NCBI RefSeq assembly: GCF_000006565.2
Contig: NC_031472.1
Coordinates: forward strand, 2,164,227 to 2,228,226
Length of the DNA stretch: 64,000 nt
Reading direction: 5' to 3'
DNA from: Toxoplasma gondii ME49
Lineage: Eukaryota > Apicomplexa > Conoidasida > Eucoccidiorida > Sarcocystidae
Positions 1 through 12,026 of this stretch are shown here, piece by piece. How positions within the stretch are numbered: the stretch's first letter is position 1; the number at the start of each line of letters is the position of its first letter. The notes under the pieces are model-generated. The model saw nothing but the letters and a program-made list of their open reading frames with translations, was not told the origin of the DNA and did not search any database. Made by a program: the position numbers and the translations under genes.

Positions 1-138
1 CATCGCTGCACTGTGCGCTACTGAGGACCTGATCGAAAAGAGCGGGAAGGAGCATCTCATCTGCGCCACAGGCAAACGTGACTGACTTATTTGAAGAGTT
101 TACTTCAAGGTTCAGCGTCTCTTTGTCCTCGCATGTAC
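1..138 (-). CDS. SRS (SAG1-related) surface antigen, second-domain exon, truncated by left window edge
   Basis: Read on the minus strand, this encodes the start of an SRS D2 domain: a first Cys, the motif LNLEV, then SVTFACG and a FDQV segment, closely parallel to the D2 exon of the neighbouring SRS gene (1446-1924). A clean acceptor (GTGTTTGCAG) precedes it at 139-140. The exon opens in phase 1 (GT completing a codon), the same phase as the neighbouring D2 exon. SRS proteins are GPI-anchored six-cysteine surface antigens of cyst-forming coccidia used in attachment and immune interaction. I could not find a matching first-domain exon between 139 and 1445. The exon may therefore be a solitary duplicate, an alternative last exon of the upstream gene, or part of a gene whose first exon I missed. 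The C terminus lies outside the window. Confidence 0.7.
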
Positions 139-1445
139 CTGCAAACACGACACCTCCCAGGTAATCAGCAACCACATCCAACCATATCCATCGCCACGGA
201 AGTTGCCTGAAGTCCGAGAAGACTTGGGAACGATTGTGGGCTTCGAACACAAGACCTCTACCTTTTCAGTTCGCCACTGTCACTCCTGGATGAGTGTTTC
301 CCTGTTGACGCCGGTAGACATAGGTGACATGTAATAAATGGCCGCCGTTGCTGGGGGCAGTCGTCGATAACTAATAGAATAAATAAACTGTAAAATGTAG
401 TGTGTGTATTCCTGGTATTCACCGACAGCCGGCTTGATGCCTGTGTTACCCTCGGTAATCTGCGGTTGTGATGCTGTGCCCCAACGCAGAGGAACATAAA
501 CCTTTTAGCTGGCTACTCCTGCCGGGACTGCGTCCTCGCCACAAGACGTACAAGAAGACGCCAAAGCACCGTCCATGGGGAGGCGGGATAGTTGATTTGA
601 AGCACTTCACCCTGATAATACAACTCCAAAGATCCTTCCACATATTTTTCACACTGCGTGCATAAAGGAAACAGCGAACAACAACTGGAGACACCGCTTT
701 CTGCATAACTTTTGCCAGCGCAACCTGGTCGCAATGTAGCCATCTCTACATTCACTGAGGTGATGCGCGCAAGCGACCCTGTGGCAGCATTTGGTAGTTA
801 GACTGACGCCTTATGCGAAGATCTTTCGCTACACGAAAACTAACCGAACTGCCTCTTGTATCAAACAGGAGTACAGTCCCGTATCAAGCAGCACCCACAC
901 TCTCACCTTCCGTGTCAGAACATGTCGCTTCCGTCCGATGCGCAGAAGTGGGTCCGGTGTGACGTTACACACCGCAAAATATGCTAAACAACACCGTTCG
1001 AATAGGAAGCGCATTTTTCATGAACCCCATCTTTGCACAGCGCTTGATCCGGCGGTGTTGAGGGATCGACGCTAACTAAAGCGGAGCGACTCTCGATTCG
1101 AAAAAAAACTCCCTACATTGTGAATCACATGAGAATCAAACAGCCGCAGGGCCCGCTACTTGTTGTAATCATACACACCATCACTAGAGGAGAGTTCTCG
1201 AACGGCGCATTCCAATATGCGAGTATCTTTGGGGTTCATTTCGGCGTCTCAGACTCTGTGGCAGCATGTTCAAAACGCAAGAATCGAATCGTTCTCTGCG
1301 AATGAACATACACAGCTTTTTTTGGGGAACACCAGTTTATTATGCCAGTATTTTTAAAGCACATGACTCATTTGACGCCACACTGTAGTCGCTAGGAAAC
1401 GGGCATAGAGGCAAAGGGACAAGAAATTAGAGGGGGACAAAAGCT
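139..1445. other. Intergenic or intronic stretch between SRS D2 exons
   Basis: No coding exon is supported here on either strand. Short open frames exist, but none carries an SRS cysteine pattern, a signal peptide or credible splice partners. It probably holds the 3' UTR of the SRS gene at 1446-3274 and either an intron or an intergenic spacer in front of the D2 exon at 1-138. Confidence 0.5.
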
Positions 1446-3274
1446 TCAAAGCGTTTTCATCAGCGCGGAAGGGATGGTGACAAGAGAGATCATCAGCGCC
1501 ATGTTCCACGGCCCACGCTCAGCTCCTGATTCTCCAGGTGGGGCAGCTGTCGTGGATCCGGTATCGAATTTTTCCTTCGCGACCTTGATAAAGACTGTAC
1601 ATTTATCTCCATCGTTTCCGTTTGCTTTCCTAACGGAAGCTGCCTTGCACTTGTAACAGAACGTCGTCTCGTTCTTGGGTAAATTGGTGACTCTGAATGT
1701 GTAGGCTGATTTTGTTGTCTCCCCTGGAGCGGTGCCGTGCTGCACGAGGGATGCACCAGAAAGATGCGTTGCCAAGGGAGACTCCCCACTGCACTCTTCT
1801 GTTGTGAACACCTGGTCGAAAAGCGGTGGAGCAAGTGTTTCTCCCTCGCCGCAAGCAAAGGTTACTGATCCATTCGGTGACTCAACTTCAAGGTTCAGCG
1901 TTGCTCCGTCGTTTCCGCATTTACCTAGAAACACCACAACCGCCAGACCAAAGACACCTGAGCACTGTAACCAGCCCATCTCCAACAAAGCCTCCGCAAT
2001 TACGGAAGAGGTTCTTGACACTGACAACTGGATGCTAGTGCTGTAACTATACCCTAAGAAGTAACCACCGGTGCTTCTATACAAGTTTCCAAGTCATGGC
2101 ATTCGTATTCTGCAGAAAGCATACTATCAACACCCGCCACGACAGAGGGCGAACGTGAGTGGCTTCAGCGAATTTGTGTGAACAACTGAGCAAAAAACAG
2201 GATGGAGTAACCTTCCATGAAACAAAGGTCGAAGACTCAACTTACAGGACATATGTAGACCAAGATATCTCTTCGTTGGTCAAAGAAGCGGTACCCGTGA
2301 ATTAACCAGATTACTGTCATCCATTCGCTTCGCTTATAACCTCTGCCATGTGAGAAGTAGAGAAAAAGGAAGATTCCTCCAACTTTCGGTTGCTATCCTC
2401 GGTGAAACTGCCTGTTGCACTGCAGTGAATTTCACCAACAACCTCTGTTACATCTGAAATGCGTTGTGCATCCGCTCTGTCGTCCCCGAAGTGCCAATTT
2501 TCTATGCAACGGCAACCAGAAAGGGTATCCCGCGTGGGGGTGAGGAATGCAGGGCTTCACCTGATGATATGCTGGACAAAACTGAACACACGCATTGTTG
2601 CCACTTTGCGTCTGTTAATTTTCTCGGGGAAATAAGAGTGACAAGCTTGTGGGCAAGGTAGGACAGAGAAAAAGCATCCGTGACCAGTTCTCTTATACCA
2701 CGTGGTGCAAAGAGGCTCCGTGGAGGCATGGTGAAAGTATATTTTTTGCACACTTACTTGGTTCTGGGTGTGCAGTAGATCCTCGAGTTGGTGGACCCCA
2801 AACGGCAATTTGAACTGTGCACTTTTGCTCTGTCGGGACCTGATCTCTTTGCTCCGCTTCAGAGGGACTTCCGGTAGGTTGAATTGAGGAACATTTCAGA
2901 TAGACTGTGCTTGCATGTGCGGGATTTTCCGTGAGGGTGAATGTGTTTTGCTTTTCGCTCCCATTGGTCAGTGTAGCCTTGGGAAGGTCTTCTGATACAA
3001 TACTTGTACACGATGAATTGGCACATGCCGTGTACGGGCCTCCTTGAGACTGTTGGGGATAGAGGTGAGTAACGTTTTCTCCGCATGTGAATTGAACAGG
3101 CTTGCCTGTGGCGGTAGCAGTGAGACTCAGGACAGAAGTACTTGCCGTGCACTGCTGTGCTGCTGCCTGTGCAACAACCGGAGGGAGGAGTGTGCAAAGA
3201 AAAATAAGGGAAAAAGATGCTTCCAACGGCGTATATTGGCGACCTGGCACCGCTACCCTGCCTTTGGGCGCCAT
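1446..3274 (-). CDS. SRS-domain (SAG1-related sequence) surface antigen, two domains, GPI-anchored
   Basis: This is a two-exon gene. Exon 1 is 3274-2758 and exon 2 is 1924-1446. The donor (CCAA|GTAAGT) and acceptor (TTTCTAG|GT) join in phase 1, giving 331 residues. Residues about 1-35 form a signal peptide ending near VVAQAAAQQ. D1 has six Cys (QQC, FTC, TAC, SSC, LKC, QKC), and D2 has six (KCGN, FACG, EEC, FCYKC, DKC). The tail is a Ser/Gly-rich linker followed by a hydrophobic C terminus, as expected for GPI attachment. SRS proteins coat the parasite surface and mediate host-cell attachment and antibody recognition. I chose the ATG at 3274 because the in-frame ATG at 3340 would fall in a putative 5' UTR intron (3426-3287). 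The family assignment is firm. The specific SRS member is not identified. Confidence 0.85.
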
Positions 3275-4801
3275 GACTGTCGGTGTCTTGCAAGGTGAAG
3301 GAGGAGGTGCCGTTGTTGCCGTTGAACAGAAGAAAGCCAAGGAAGGATGTGTGAAGAAACATCAGCAACAAAGATCGTTTAGTTGTTGTGTGGCTGGAAA
3401 TCGAAACAATTTTCAAGCGAACGTACCTGCGAATTCGTGCTCTTTCTTAGACCTCGAGGTTGCCCACAGCCCATCCCTCCCGACAAGCGACAAGTGCAGG
3501 GGCGGTGGCTGCGGCGGGACTGGTAGCGGATCGAAGCTTGTACGAAACGTCAGGTCGCACGCTGCTGGTGTTAAGTCGCTCCATGCGACGTAAGCGCCGT
3601 CACTACCAATCAAACCCACAATTCCACTCTTCCCTGGTACCACACAATCAAAGGCATGTTTTGATGCAGCATTTTCCCCCCTAAGAAACGATAAGCCGCG
3701 CAAGCGGGAAAAAAACTGCGGGTCTCCCACTGGCCAGCTCAAGGGCGTAGAACACGGGAGGTCCAGTTCCGATTTTCTTGTCGCGTAAGCAGCACAAATG
3801 ATCTCAGAAGGCTCTCTCTTGTTTCTGGCTCTAGTGTGGCATGGAAGAGAAATGAGTGAGTGCGCATTACACACTTCTAGCAAAAACACTACTAGCGAGT
3901 TCGATGGCTGTTAGACCACGAAAACCGCAGGGGTTGACGGCAGCAGGTATCTGTTGATCGTTTCTCTGTCGAGAAACTGATATTGGCGTGTAATCAGACT
4001 GGCTAGCAGAGTTCTGCCGCTGTGCACCCGCCTGCGACACCTGAACGCCACAGGGGGACTAAGGCGTCAGAGCATATGTACCAAGGAGGTACAGCTGGAA
4101 GGGGTCCGCTAGTAAACTTCGCATGAATCCAATGCGTGATTTACCACACTAGGTGCGTGAAGGCACAAACGAAATAACAAATTATAACATGACGTTGCCT
4201 CCTCCATCACAACTTGTTCAGCATCTCCCCAGTGTAGCCTCTACTCAGTTGTTCCAGGTGCCGGACCGGAAGGAACCACCTGAGATTTTAGAAAGCAAAC
4301 AGAAGCACGAATTCTTCCATTTTTTCACGCTTTGCCCACGTTCAGTGCAAAACGACTGAGATCGATACCACAAAAATATTTAAGACAATTCTCTTTGCAC
4401 AGCGATCAATCAGTACGTGAAAAACTCAAAGTTTGGATGGATCAATTCCATAGTTGAAGAACCTAAAAAATCAGAAAACGTCCCAGTAGCCGGTGCACTC
4501 GCCACGCATTCCAAGGTGAGGAAACGCAACTTGAGCATTGACTGTAAACAGTGCGCCAAGCCCCCCTGGCTACAACGAATTGAATTTAAGTACCTCAATG
4601 CTCAGATCCCGTTATCTGCAAACAACTCCTAAAATTAGAAAATCGAGCTGCCGTCTCCAAGTACATATCTACATCATGCAATGAAGAATTATTTTTCAGG
4701 TACTCAGTATCCCAAATGGTTCTCAGCATCGGACGCCACACTGTCGTCTCCACGAACGCGGAAGACGTTCATGAGGGTAGGACATGAAAATGCTGAATGC
4801 T
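3275..4801. other. Upstream region of the SRS gene, with putative 5' UTR exon and intron
   Basis: No protein-coding gene is supported. On the minus strand a donor (GCAG|GTACGT) lies at 3427/3426, and a possible acceptor (CTTGCAAG) at 3288-3287 lies just before the ATG at 3274. This suggests a non-coding first exon upstream of 3427 and a 5' UTR intron of about 140 nt. A minus-strand open frame at 3413-3889 shows no recognisable domain and is probably transcript leader or promoter. The rest shows nothing I can name. Confidence 0.35.
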
Positions 4802-5130
4802 TCAAAACATTCGCGTGAACACGACAGCGACTCTGAAAAGAGAGACTCTCAGTGTCATGTTCCACCGTCGAGTTTCAGCTCCTGATTCTTCAGGCCGGGT
4901 CGTTGTAACAGTTTTCTCCTTCGCGACCTTGATAACTACGTTACATTTGTATTGAACCTCTCCTGAGTTTTGTGTTTTGGCTGTACACTTATAATATATG
5001 TTGCCTCTTCAGTCGGCAAATGTGTGACTGTGAGCGTGTATGCTGCACCTGACCTTTCTTTTTCTGAGGTTGCGATATGTTGCACGAGGGAAGCACTCGA
5101 AAGGTGACACAGAAGCAGCAAGGGAATTCT
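4802..5130 (-). pseudogene. SRS D2-domain remnant, frameshifted
   Basis: Minus-strand translation shows a block like SASLVQH and YTLTVTHLP, which aligns with the D2 exon of the SRS gene at 1446-1924 (SASLVQH, YTFRVTNLP). At about 5000 the frame breaks. One frame runs into unrelated residues, while the next frame resumes with a YYKC motif, a CNVVIKVAKEK block and a GPI-type tail ending at a stop at 4802. The N-terminal half of D2, with the FACG cysteine region, is missing or unrecognisable. The arrangement fits a decayed tandem copy of the neighbouring gene. A missed splice pair is a less likely alternative because no consensus sites flank the break. Confidence 0.65.
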
Positions 5131-7438
5131 AGTCGACATCGGATCTGCTGCTTGGACGCAGAGATAAGATAGGATGAAAACCCTGGGGGGAAACACAACA
5201 TGATTTCTAACGGGTGCACACGCCCGTGGCTCTATGGATGATCAGCACTTTATGCTTTTGATCGCGTATGGGGAAAGCAGTGCTTTGGTGGATGTTTTCG
5301 CACAAAGAACAAGTGTTCCAGTCTGACGAGCCTTCACAGACAGGTTTGCGTCTCTCCATCTAACCGCAAAGAAGAGGTATTGGTAACTGAAGTGGGAAAA
5401 TGAGATGACCTAGTACAGACCCCTACAACTATGTGCAACAGTGAATCAGAAATGGGATTAACTTTGTGCTTCATTTGAGACGGATCCACCAATGGATATG
5501 AAGAACGTGAAACGCAATCGGAGGGCTCGAACCGTCATCAAGAACACAGCAAAAGTAGAAGGATATGTGATCTAGCGATTTGACCCTGCTGCGTCTCTGG
5601 CAACCTGTCGACTCGAAACAGTTCCTTTTCGTCTTGTTTCGAGCACGCAAGCGCCTGTGTGAAAGCAACTCTTCCCCATTATTATGATTAAATTAGCTTC
5701 TTTCAATGCTGACACATCGAACGACCCTTTTACAAATGTATTCCTTTCCTTTTCATGTAAAAACGCCCCATATCGGGAACGCAGATGTTTCAGTTGTGAT
5801 CGGAGCACGACAAGTAACCCCAGTGGATTGCATCGTGACCCATTTACAACGTCAGCGGCCAAGTTCCATCGAAATCCGTGCATCCTTTTTCCGTAAACAG
5901 CCGACGATGTGTGAGATGGTAGCGCTGGGTCATCGTCGATCTACACGTTTACGGCGGCCGGCAGTCGATCCTGATTACAGGGTGGAGAAGCTAATCCTAT
6001 TCGAGAGCTCGTTGCCCACTATCGGTATCCTAAAAACCTCGCGAAACTCTCGCAAGAGAATGAAGCTGAATCTAATGTAGAAATGGCACACACAAAGCTT
6101 GATCATATCTTAGAAGACGAACGTGGAATTGCGGCTGAATCGCTTTTTGCGTACAACGTGTGATATGGAAGCACGATCGTTCCTTGTACTTTTCTGACGT
6201 TTCGCAAATGGAAGTTTACAATCCTCGAAGTGCTACTCACTTCCGATTTCTCAGACAATCATCTTTCCGCCGTTTTTTCTGCTACCGGAAAAACAAGCAT
6301 CAGCACCCCTGAAAAAATCATTAGTTAGTTCTACATGCGCCCTTTATTTGTACGCGTGTCGACGCTGTACCGAGTGGCATCGACAAGCATTTCCTAGGCA
6401 TATATTATATATCGCAGATGACAGCTCGGTGCTCAATTTCTCATCTGTTCTGTGGTGACCAAGAAACTCTGTGACAACGCCGTCGTTTCCTCAAGACCCG
6501 CTCGGAACGAGTGTCTGCCTGGCTGAACATCGAGAGGCGTTCGAATGCGAAATGCGATAGCGGCAATATTTTTCCGTGTGAACAGAACATGAGTAAATTG
6601 CCGAACAATCGTTTTCATGGCTTCTCTTTTTGAACATCAGAAGCTTCTGCGCGTCGTGATTCCTCGACGGATCAAAGTCACAGTCTCGATTCATTCGATT
6701 CGTTCGAACTAGTGACAGAAGCGGCTCATGAAGTGGCGTAACACCGCCAGCTTTAGAGCTGCGGAAGAGAAATGGAAACACAGTCGAGGAATGCATGCTA
6801 CCGAATACATGTTGGAGCAGTCGTTCCAGTTTGAGTGACGAGGCAGGAAGCAATGCCCCCACCGAGAGGAAAATCCATCTCGTCTCGTTGGAGAGTCGAG
6901 GCGCAGAAGAAACTGAAGAGAAACCCATGACTAATCAAGACTCGAGCACACTCTCCTGGACAGAGAGCGACAAAAATTAGCAGTCTAAAGCAAAGGCAAA
7001 ACGATGGGATCGCCCACACCCGCAGAACAAGTGGCGATTACGGACTTCGTTTACAACATGCGCGAGCACGTCACTGGAAATTATCTAGCTGAAAAATCTG
7101 TGAACTGCGCGTTCACAAAATGTGCGTCTGGAGTGACAAGATACTATAGAGCCTGTTGAATCCTTCCGCGCTGCTTTCAGTGTGTCCTCCGCTTCATGCG
7201 TTGCACCTGGGTCCTCTCTTTCTCTCGTTTTTTTCCGATTTATCCACCTGTTCTCTGTCGCCCCCGCACCCTTTGCTTCAAACACCCACACTCTGTGTAG
7301 TTGCTATGGAAGTCGTCCTCGTCACCCTGCTGGACCGTGTCGAAGGCCAGCCAAAGTATGGCTTTACTTCAGTACGCCACCGGGATTCACGTTTGCTGCA
7401 GAACTGGAGGGATCGACGACGCTTATTTTGCATTCGCT
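5131..7438. other. Gene-poor interval between SRS locus and FKBP gene
   Basis: Open frames at 5706-6080 (+) and 6491-6928 (-) have no recognisable domain, low-complexity signature or convincing splice partner, and I do not call them. The region contains no obvious microsatellite, RNA gene or transposase. The right end probably includes the FKBP 3' UTR. Confidence 0.4.
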
Positions 7439-8321
7439 TCACCCGAGACTCATCAGTCGACACTCGAAGATGAGGTCACTGTTGGGCGGGATTGCGGGAG
7501 GCGCTCCGCGTCTGCCATACCCTAGAGCGCTGGGGATGAGGAGTCTGCGCGCCTCTCCCAACTGCATGCCCTTGACGCCGAGCTCCATGCCTTTGATGAC
7601 TTCGCCTCTTCCGAGAACGAACTTGATTCTCCCACTATCGAAGCGTCGGAGATTCTTTGCCAGCAGTCCTTTGTACTGGATCGACACACGGTCCCCAGGA
7701 CTCGCCGTCTCTTTCTTCCCCTTTGAACCGCCCGAGGGAAGACACACAACCTCATAGGAGACTCCAGAAGGCAGAGACACACGGCTTCCTACGCTCAGTT
7801 GGGCGGACCCCTCTACCGCAGGGCTCCTTTGCGCTGCACCCTGTTTTTCGTCTCGTTTCTGGGTCTTCCGGTCTTTCACACCCGATGCGTTCGCGTCCTT
7901 CGAACTCTTGTTCGGCTGCTCTTTGTGTCTCTCTTGTGAGGGAACTCCAGAGGAACTGCTGGCTGCGACCCGCTGCTCTCGCGCGTTCTTGTTCGCGCTT
8001 CCAGACTCCGGCGTCTTGCCCGCGAGCTTCTTCTGCTTCGAGACAGGTGTCTCTTCTTCTCGCGGCGAAGACGAAAGTTGGTCGGCGAGAGAAGGCAGAG
8101 AGGCAATGGGATCTGACAGCGTTGGGACGAGAAACCGTGGGTTTCCTTGGTCTGTCTTCCTCGCTTTCCCTGCCGGAGTTGCCTCTTCCTTCGCTCTCTG
8201 CTCTTGTCTCTGTTTCGCTGCCGTCTGGTGCACAGAAGTCGCCGGAATCAGCGTAGGTACCTCGCCGGCTTCAACCTCCTCCACAGCACTCCTCTTTCTC
8301 TTCTTCCCTTCGAGCCTTGTC

Positions 8322-8352
<31 letters not shown>

Positions 8353-9512
8353 CAGACTCGTCTTCACTGAGGTCACAGCAGTCGCATGGATGAGGAGCCG
8401 AGTCTCCTAGGAGCTGGACACCCCACTTGTCTGTGTGTCCAGGAGACAACAGCTTTGCCGAGAACTCTGCATCTTCCTGCGAGACACCGAGAAAGTCACC
8501 ACTCAGGAACAACGCATGCAACGGAGGAAACCAAAAGAGACCCCCCCGTACCATCAGGTTGGGGCAAGAGGCCTCTTCGCCTGTGCACAGAAAACCACAA
8601 GCCGCGTTTTCCGGATCTTTGCCAGATCTAAAACTGGACTGGTAAATTCCATTGCACACAGACAGAGTGGTTTCACAAGGAAGCTCTTTTGTCTTCACTA
8701 TACACTAGGTGAATGCCCTATTTACGCAACCGTTTACAGGTGATTCATCCCCTTCCTCGTCCAAGAGTCTAGGTGTGCATCCAAAAAGAAGACATCAGAG
8801 GGTCTCTGACTGTCTTGAGGACACTGGAACGCTAGACGTCTCGGTCGCGATAGAAAACGAAAAACGTAGCCACGGGCGAGGAAGCCGCAGGCGACGAAAC
8901 CCAACTGAAACAACGACGACGCGATTCGAACTTGAACTTGTCTTTCCTTCTCTATCTCCTCACCTCGAACAACAATTTGCACCTCGCCTGCATGCGACGC
9001 CCGTCGAGAACCATAAGAGGCGAGGCGACCTGCCGACGGAGTGTACGTACACTCAAGAGAACGCGTGGCGGAGGCTCGACCGCGTCTTTTCCGTCCTTCA
9101 CATGAAGAGGAACTAGCAAAGCCCCAGTGAAGCACAGACGTCCTTGCTCCGCATTGAAGGAGACAGCGGCGGACGAGGAGGAAAGAGAGATCACAGGACC
9201 TGTAAAAAAAGAGCAGACACACGAGACAGGGGACAAAGAACGCGAGATGACGGACCTGTGGGAATGCATGGGGAGAAGATTTGACAGATCCGACAAGGAC
9301 GAGCAGATGCGGCATGAAATACAAGCGGTTTCTATAGCGGCAAATGCAGCCTCGAGGTCACCAAAAGCGTCGCCCCTCAACAAGGGAGACAGAACTGGAT
9401 CTTCGAATCTGTTGAGGTCGCAGACCTTCACATCACTTATGCTAGAATTTTATCGGAAGCAGTTTCCTGCGTGAAGTCTTTTCCAGCTCGAGTTCTTACC
9501 CCACAACGCCAT
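7439..9512 (-). CDS. Nuclear FKBP-type peptidyl-prolyl cis-trans isomerase with N-terminal nucleoplasmin-like domain
   Basis: Three exons are proposed: 9512-9500 (13 nt, M-A-L-W plus one base), 9199-9051 and 8638-7439. Phases join (1, then 0) to give 453 residues. The N terminus (MALWG, then an EQGRLCFTGALL block) resembles the nucleoplasmin fold of FKBP39/46 and yeast Fpr3/4. An acidic run (about 10 Glu, 8328-8356) and Lys/Arg-rich stretches follow, typical of histone-binding nuclear FKBPs. The C-terminal 110 residues are an FKBP domain: VSIQYKG, RFDSG, EVIKGME, GYGRRG, IPPNS and a final LIFEC strand. The expected role is prolyl isomerisation and histone or nucleolar chaperone work. The pocket Trp is replaced by Met near 7587. 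The gene is divergent from the RAP gene. The first two exons rest on splice logic only. Confidence 0.85.
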
Positions 9513-10579
9513 TTTAGAAAAGTTTTTCTCCTTGAGCTTCGAGTGCTTTTGCCGCCACTGAGCAGCGCGTCTCCTCTGTTGAGAGGAAAGGGTCTTGGGA
9601 CTTCAAAAGGATTTGTCTAGGAGGATCTGTTCCACGTTCCGTTCAAATCTAAGGGAAGCCGAAGAAGATAGTCGCAGCTCCTCTCGTTGTGCCACTCTGA
9701 CTCCGCCTTTCTTATGACCTCTGTCTCCATCAACGAGCCTCTTTCGCCCTCGACACTTGCCTCTGTCTCCTCAGTCCTTCTTCTTCTTCTTCTTCTTCTT
9801 CTCCTTCTTCTTCTTCTTCTATTTCCCCGTTCTTCTTTGAAATAGGTTTTTATGAAGTGACCAGAATTTCTCGACTGTGCAGCGACAAGCCAATCGGCGC
9901 TCTCGACGCTCTCGCGCTGCTGGGTCTCCGTTTCTCTCTCTTTCTCTGTGACTCGGAGCAGCGACTTGGTCGAGAAAAGACCGGAAATCACAAATGCAAG
10001 GCGCCGCACTCCTGCTTCTTGCGTCCGCGAAACGCACAAGACAGTTGGAAAAGTACGAAGGAAAGAGGTTTCTCCGAAAAACTAAGAAACGCGAGAAGAA
10101 TCGACGGCAAGCTGACGGGCCTGTGGGGCTTTCGCGCGAAAAGTCGAAGGCTGCTCTGCAGGCCGAAGAGACAACTCCTTTCTCCGCATCCTCTCTGGTC
10201 TCTGTACCCCCCGAGTTGTGGATGACGCTTGCTTAAATTTGCAGAAAAGACTCTGCAAAAGAAAGTGAAGCGGCTCCTCCACACGCGGGCCGCCGGTGCA
10301 GACTGCAGTCTCTCCTTTCTGACGCTTGGCGTTTCCAAGGGAAAGACCCCTCTGTTGCATGCTAGCGATAAAGCGGATTTCCTAGTCTCGTCGTCGTGAG
10401 ACTGCATCGTGACACGACAAACGACAACGAAGAGAACTCTTTAGGGAGAGACAAACGCGCGTTTGTCTTTTTCTTCGGACTCTCATCTCCTTCCGCTTCC
10501 AGTGTCTCGTCGTTTCCCGCGACTCGCGTCTGTCTTCTCCCCGTGTGTCTCCCCGGATTTCTGCCAAGAAGTCGCCAAA
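9513..10579. promoter_or_regulatory. Divergent intergenic region between FKBP and RAP genes
   Basis: The two start codons (9512 minus, 10580 plus) face away across 1,067 nt, so this region should hold both promoters and 5' UTRs. It contains a (CTT)n/(GAA)n tract at 9777-9820. The long arginine-rich minus-strand frame over the tract is a by-product of the repeat. No core promoter element can be named with confidence; coccidian promoters usually lack a TATA box. Confidence 0.4.
9777..9820. repeat. (CTT)n microsatellite
   Basis: There are about 15 CTT units with one CTC interruption, in the shared upstream region of the FKBP and RAP genes. It may affect spacing between promoters. No function is shown. 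Confidence 0.9.
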
Positions 10580-11990
10580 ATGCCAGCACCTGGAGGCTCC
10601 GTCCTCCTGGGTTTCAGACGCGCTGTCTCCGGCCGTCGCTTCGCTTCTTCGCTGTCTCCTCCGAGCACCCTCCTCTTCCCTTCTTCCTCTTCTTCCTCTT
10701 CTTGTTCTTCTTCCTCTCGTGTCTCTGCCTCTGGTGTCTCTTCTACTCGTTTCTGTTCGTCTTGCTTCTCTGCGTCTGTTGGTTTCACTGGGAGGCATGA
10801 GGTGTGGAGGCGGCGCAGTCTGTTGACGACGTCGAGTTCTGCTTCTGTCTTCTGTGACGCTCCCCACTCACTTGCTTTCCCCTCCGTTTCGTCTCTGCCA
10901 GTGGGCGACGGTGGATCCGACTTCTCTCTCAGACTCGCTTGCGCCTTCTCCTCGACCCCTGGCAGGCCTGCGTCTCCCGGGGAGGCTGCACACCCGGGGG
11001 ACAAGGCCGAGAAAGAGAAGCCTGTCGATTTGCCTCTCCTCTTCGACGGCGGGGAAGAGCGCCTGAGTCCGCAGCAAGTTGCAGAGAAGGAGCAACTGAT
11101 AAAGGAGCTCACGCAGCGTTTGAGCGGCCCTCTCGCAGACTCCAATGGAAATGTGCCGACTGGTGAGTAGGGCCTTCTTGTCAACGGGCGTGATGCGAGT
11201 TGACACTGTCCCTCATCACGACGAGTCAGCCGGAATACACACAAGGATTTGGGGAACCGTCACCGCAGTGCGAGATGCTTCCTGTACGATGGCGCCGATG
11301 ACGCAACATCGGAGAAGAAGAGGAAGCGCTACGCGTCTTCACACGGAGAGCAAGTGTCGAGGACGCGTTCCTGCTCCTCCTCTCGTAACTGACGGGGGGA
11401 TTTGTATAGTCCTTCCCCCTGTCGTCGCTCTCCTCTCCACTCTCCCGTCTCTCTCTTCGTTTGCTCTTCTCTCTACTTCCTGTCCTCTCTTCCCCTTCTC
11501 TCGCAGCTCTTTTCCCTCTCTTTTCTTTCCTCTCTTTTCTCTCCTCTTTCTTCTCGCTTCTCTCCTCTTTCTTCTGTGTCCCCTCGCCCTCTTCTTGTCT
11601 CTCTCGACGCTCGCTGCGTTTGTGCCTCGCGGTGTCTGTACACCTCAACTTCGCTCTCCACATTTCTGCTCCCGTCTTCCTGCGTTTCCCCGTAGGCGCC
11701 GCGCGACCGATCGCGATTGAGGTCGACGGGCCTACTCACTTTTACGCGAACAGTACGCGGTACACAGCGTACACCAAGTTGAAGCACAGACTCCTCACTC
11801 GTATGGGGTACAAAGTTCTCCATGTCCCTTACTTCGAGTGGAGAAGACTCAGGTATTTCCCCGATCCCCCAAATCACACGGCTGCGTTTTCTTCGTCGAC
11901 ATCACACATACTTACATTTTCTTATGTATATTCATATACGGGTTCAGAGATTCATGTGTGTATTCATGTCTTCATATACATATTCATATG

Positions 11991-12026
<36 letters not shown>

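Noticed and set aside
3413..3889. Minus-strand frame upstream of SRS as an extra SRS exon
   Set aside because: It lacks the SRS cysteine pattern; better explained as leader or promoter sequence with a 5' UTR donor at 3427/3426.
5706..6080. Plus-strand 124-residue open frame
   Set aside because: No domain, no leader, no splice partners; length is within chance expectation for this base composition.
9617..10039. Minus-strand frame with a long poly-arginine run
   Set aside because: The run is a translation of the (CTT)n repeat; the rest has no domain and lies in a divergent promoter region.
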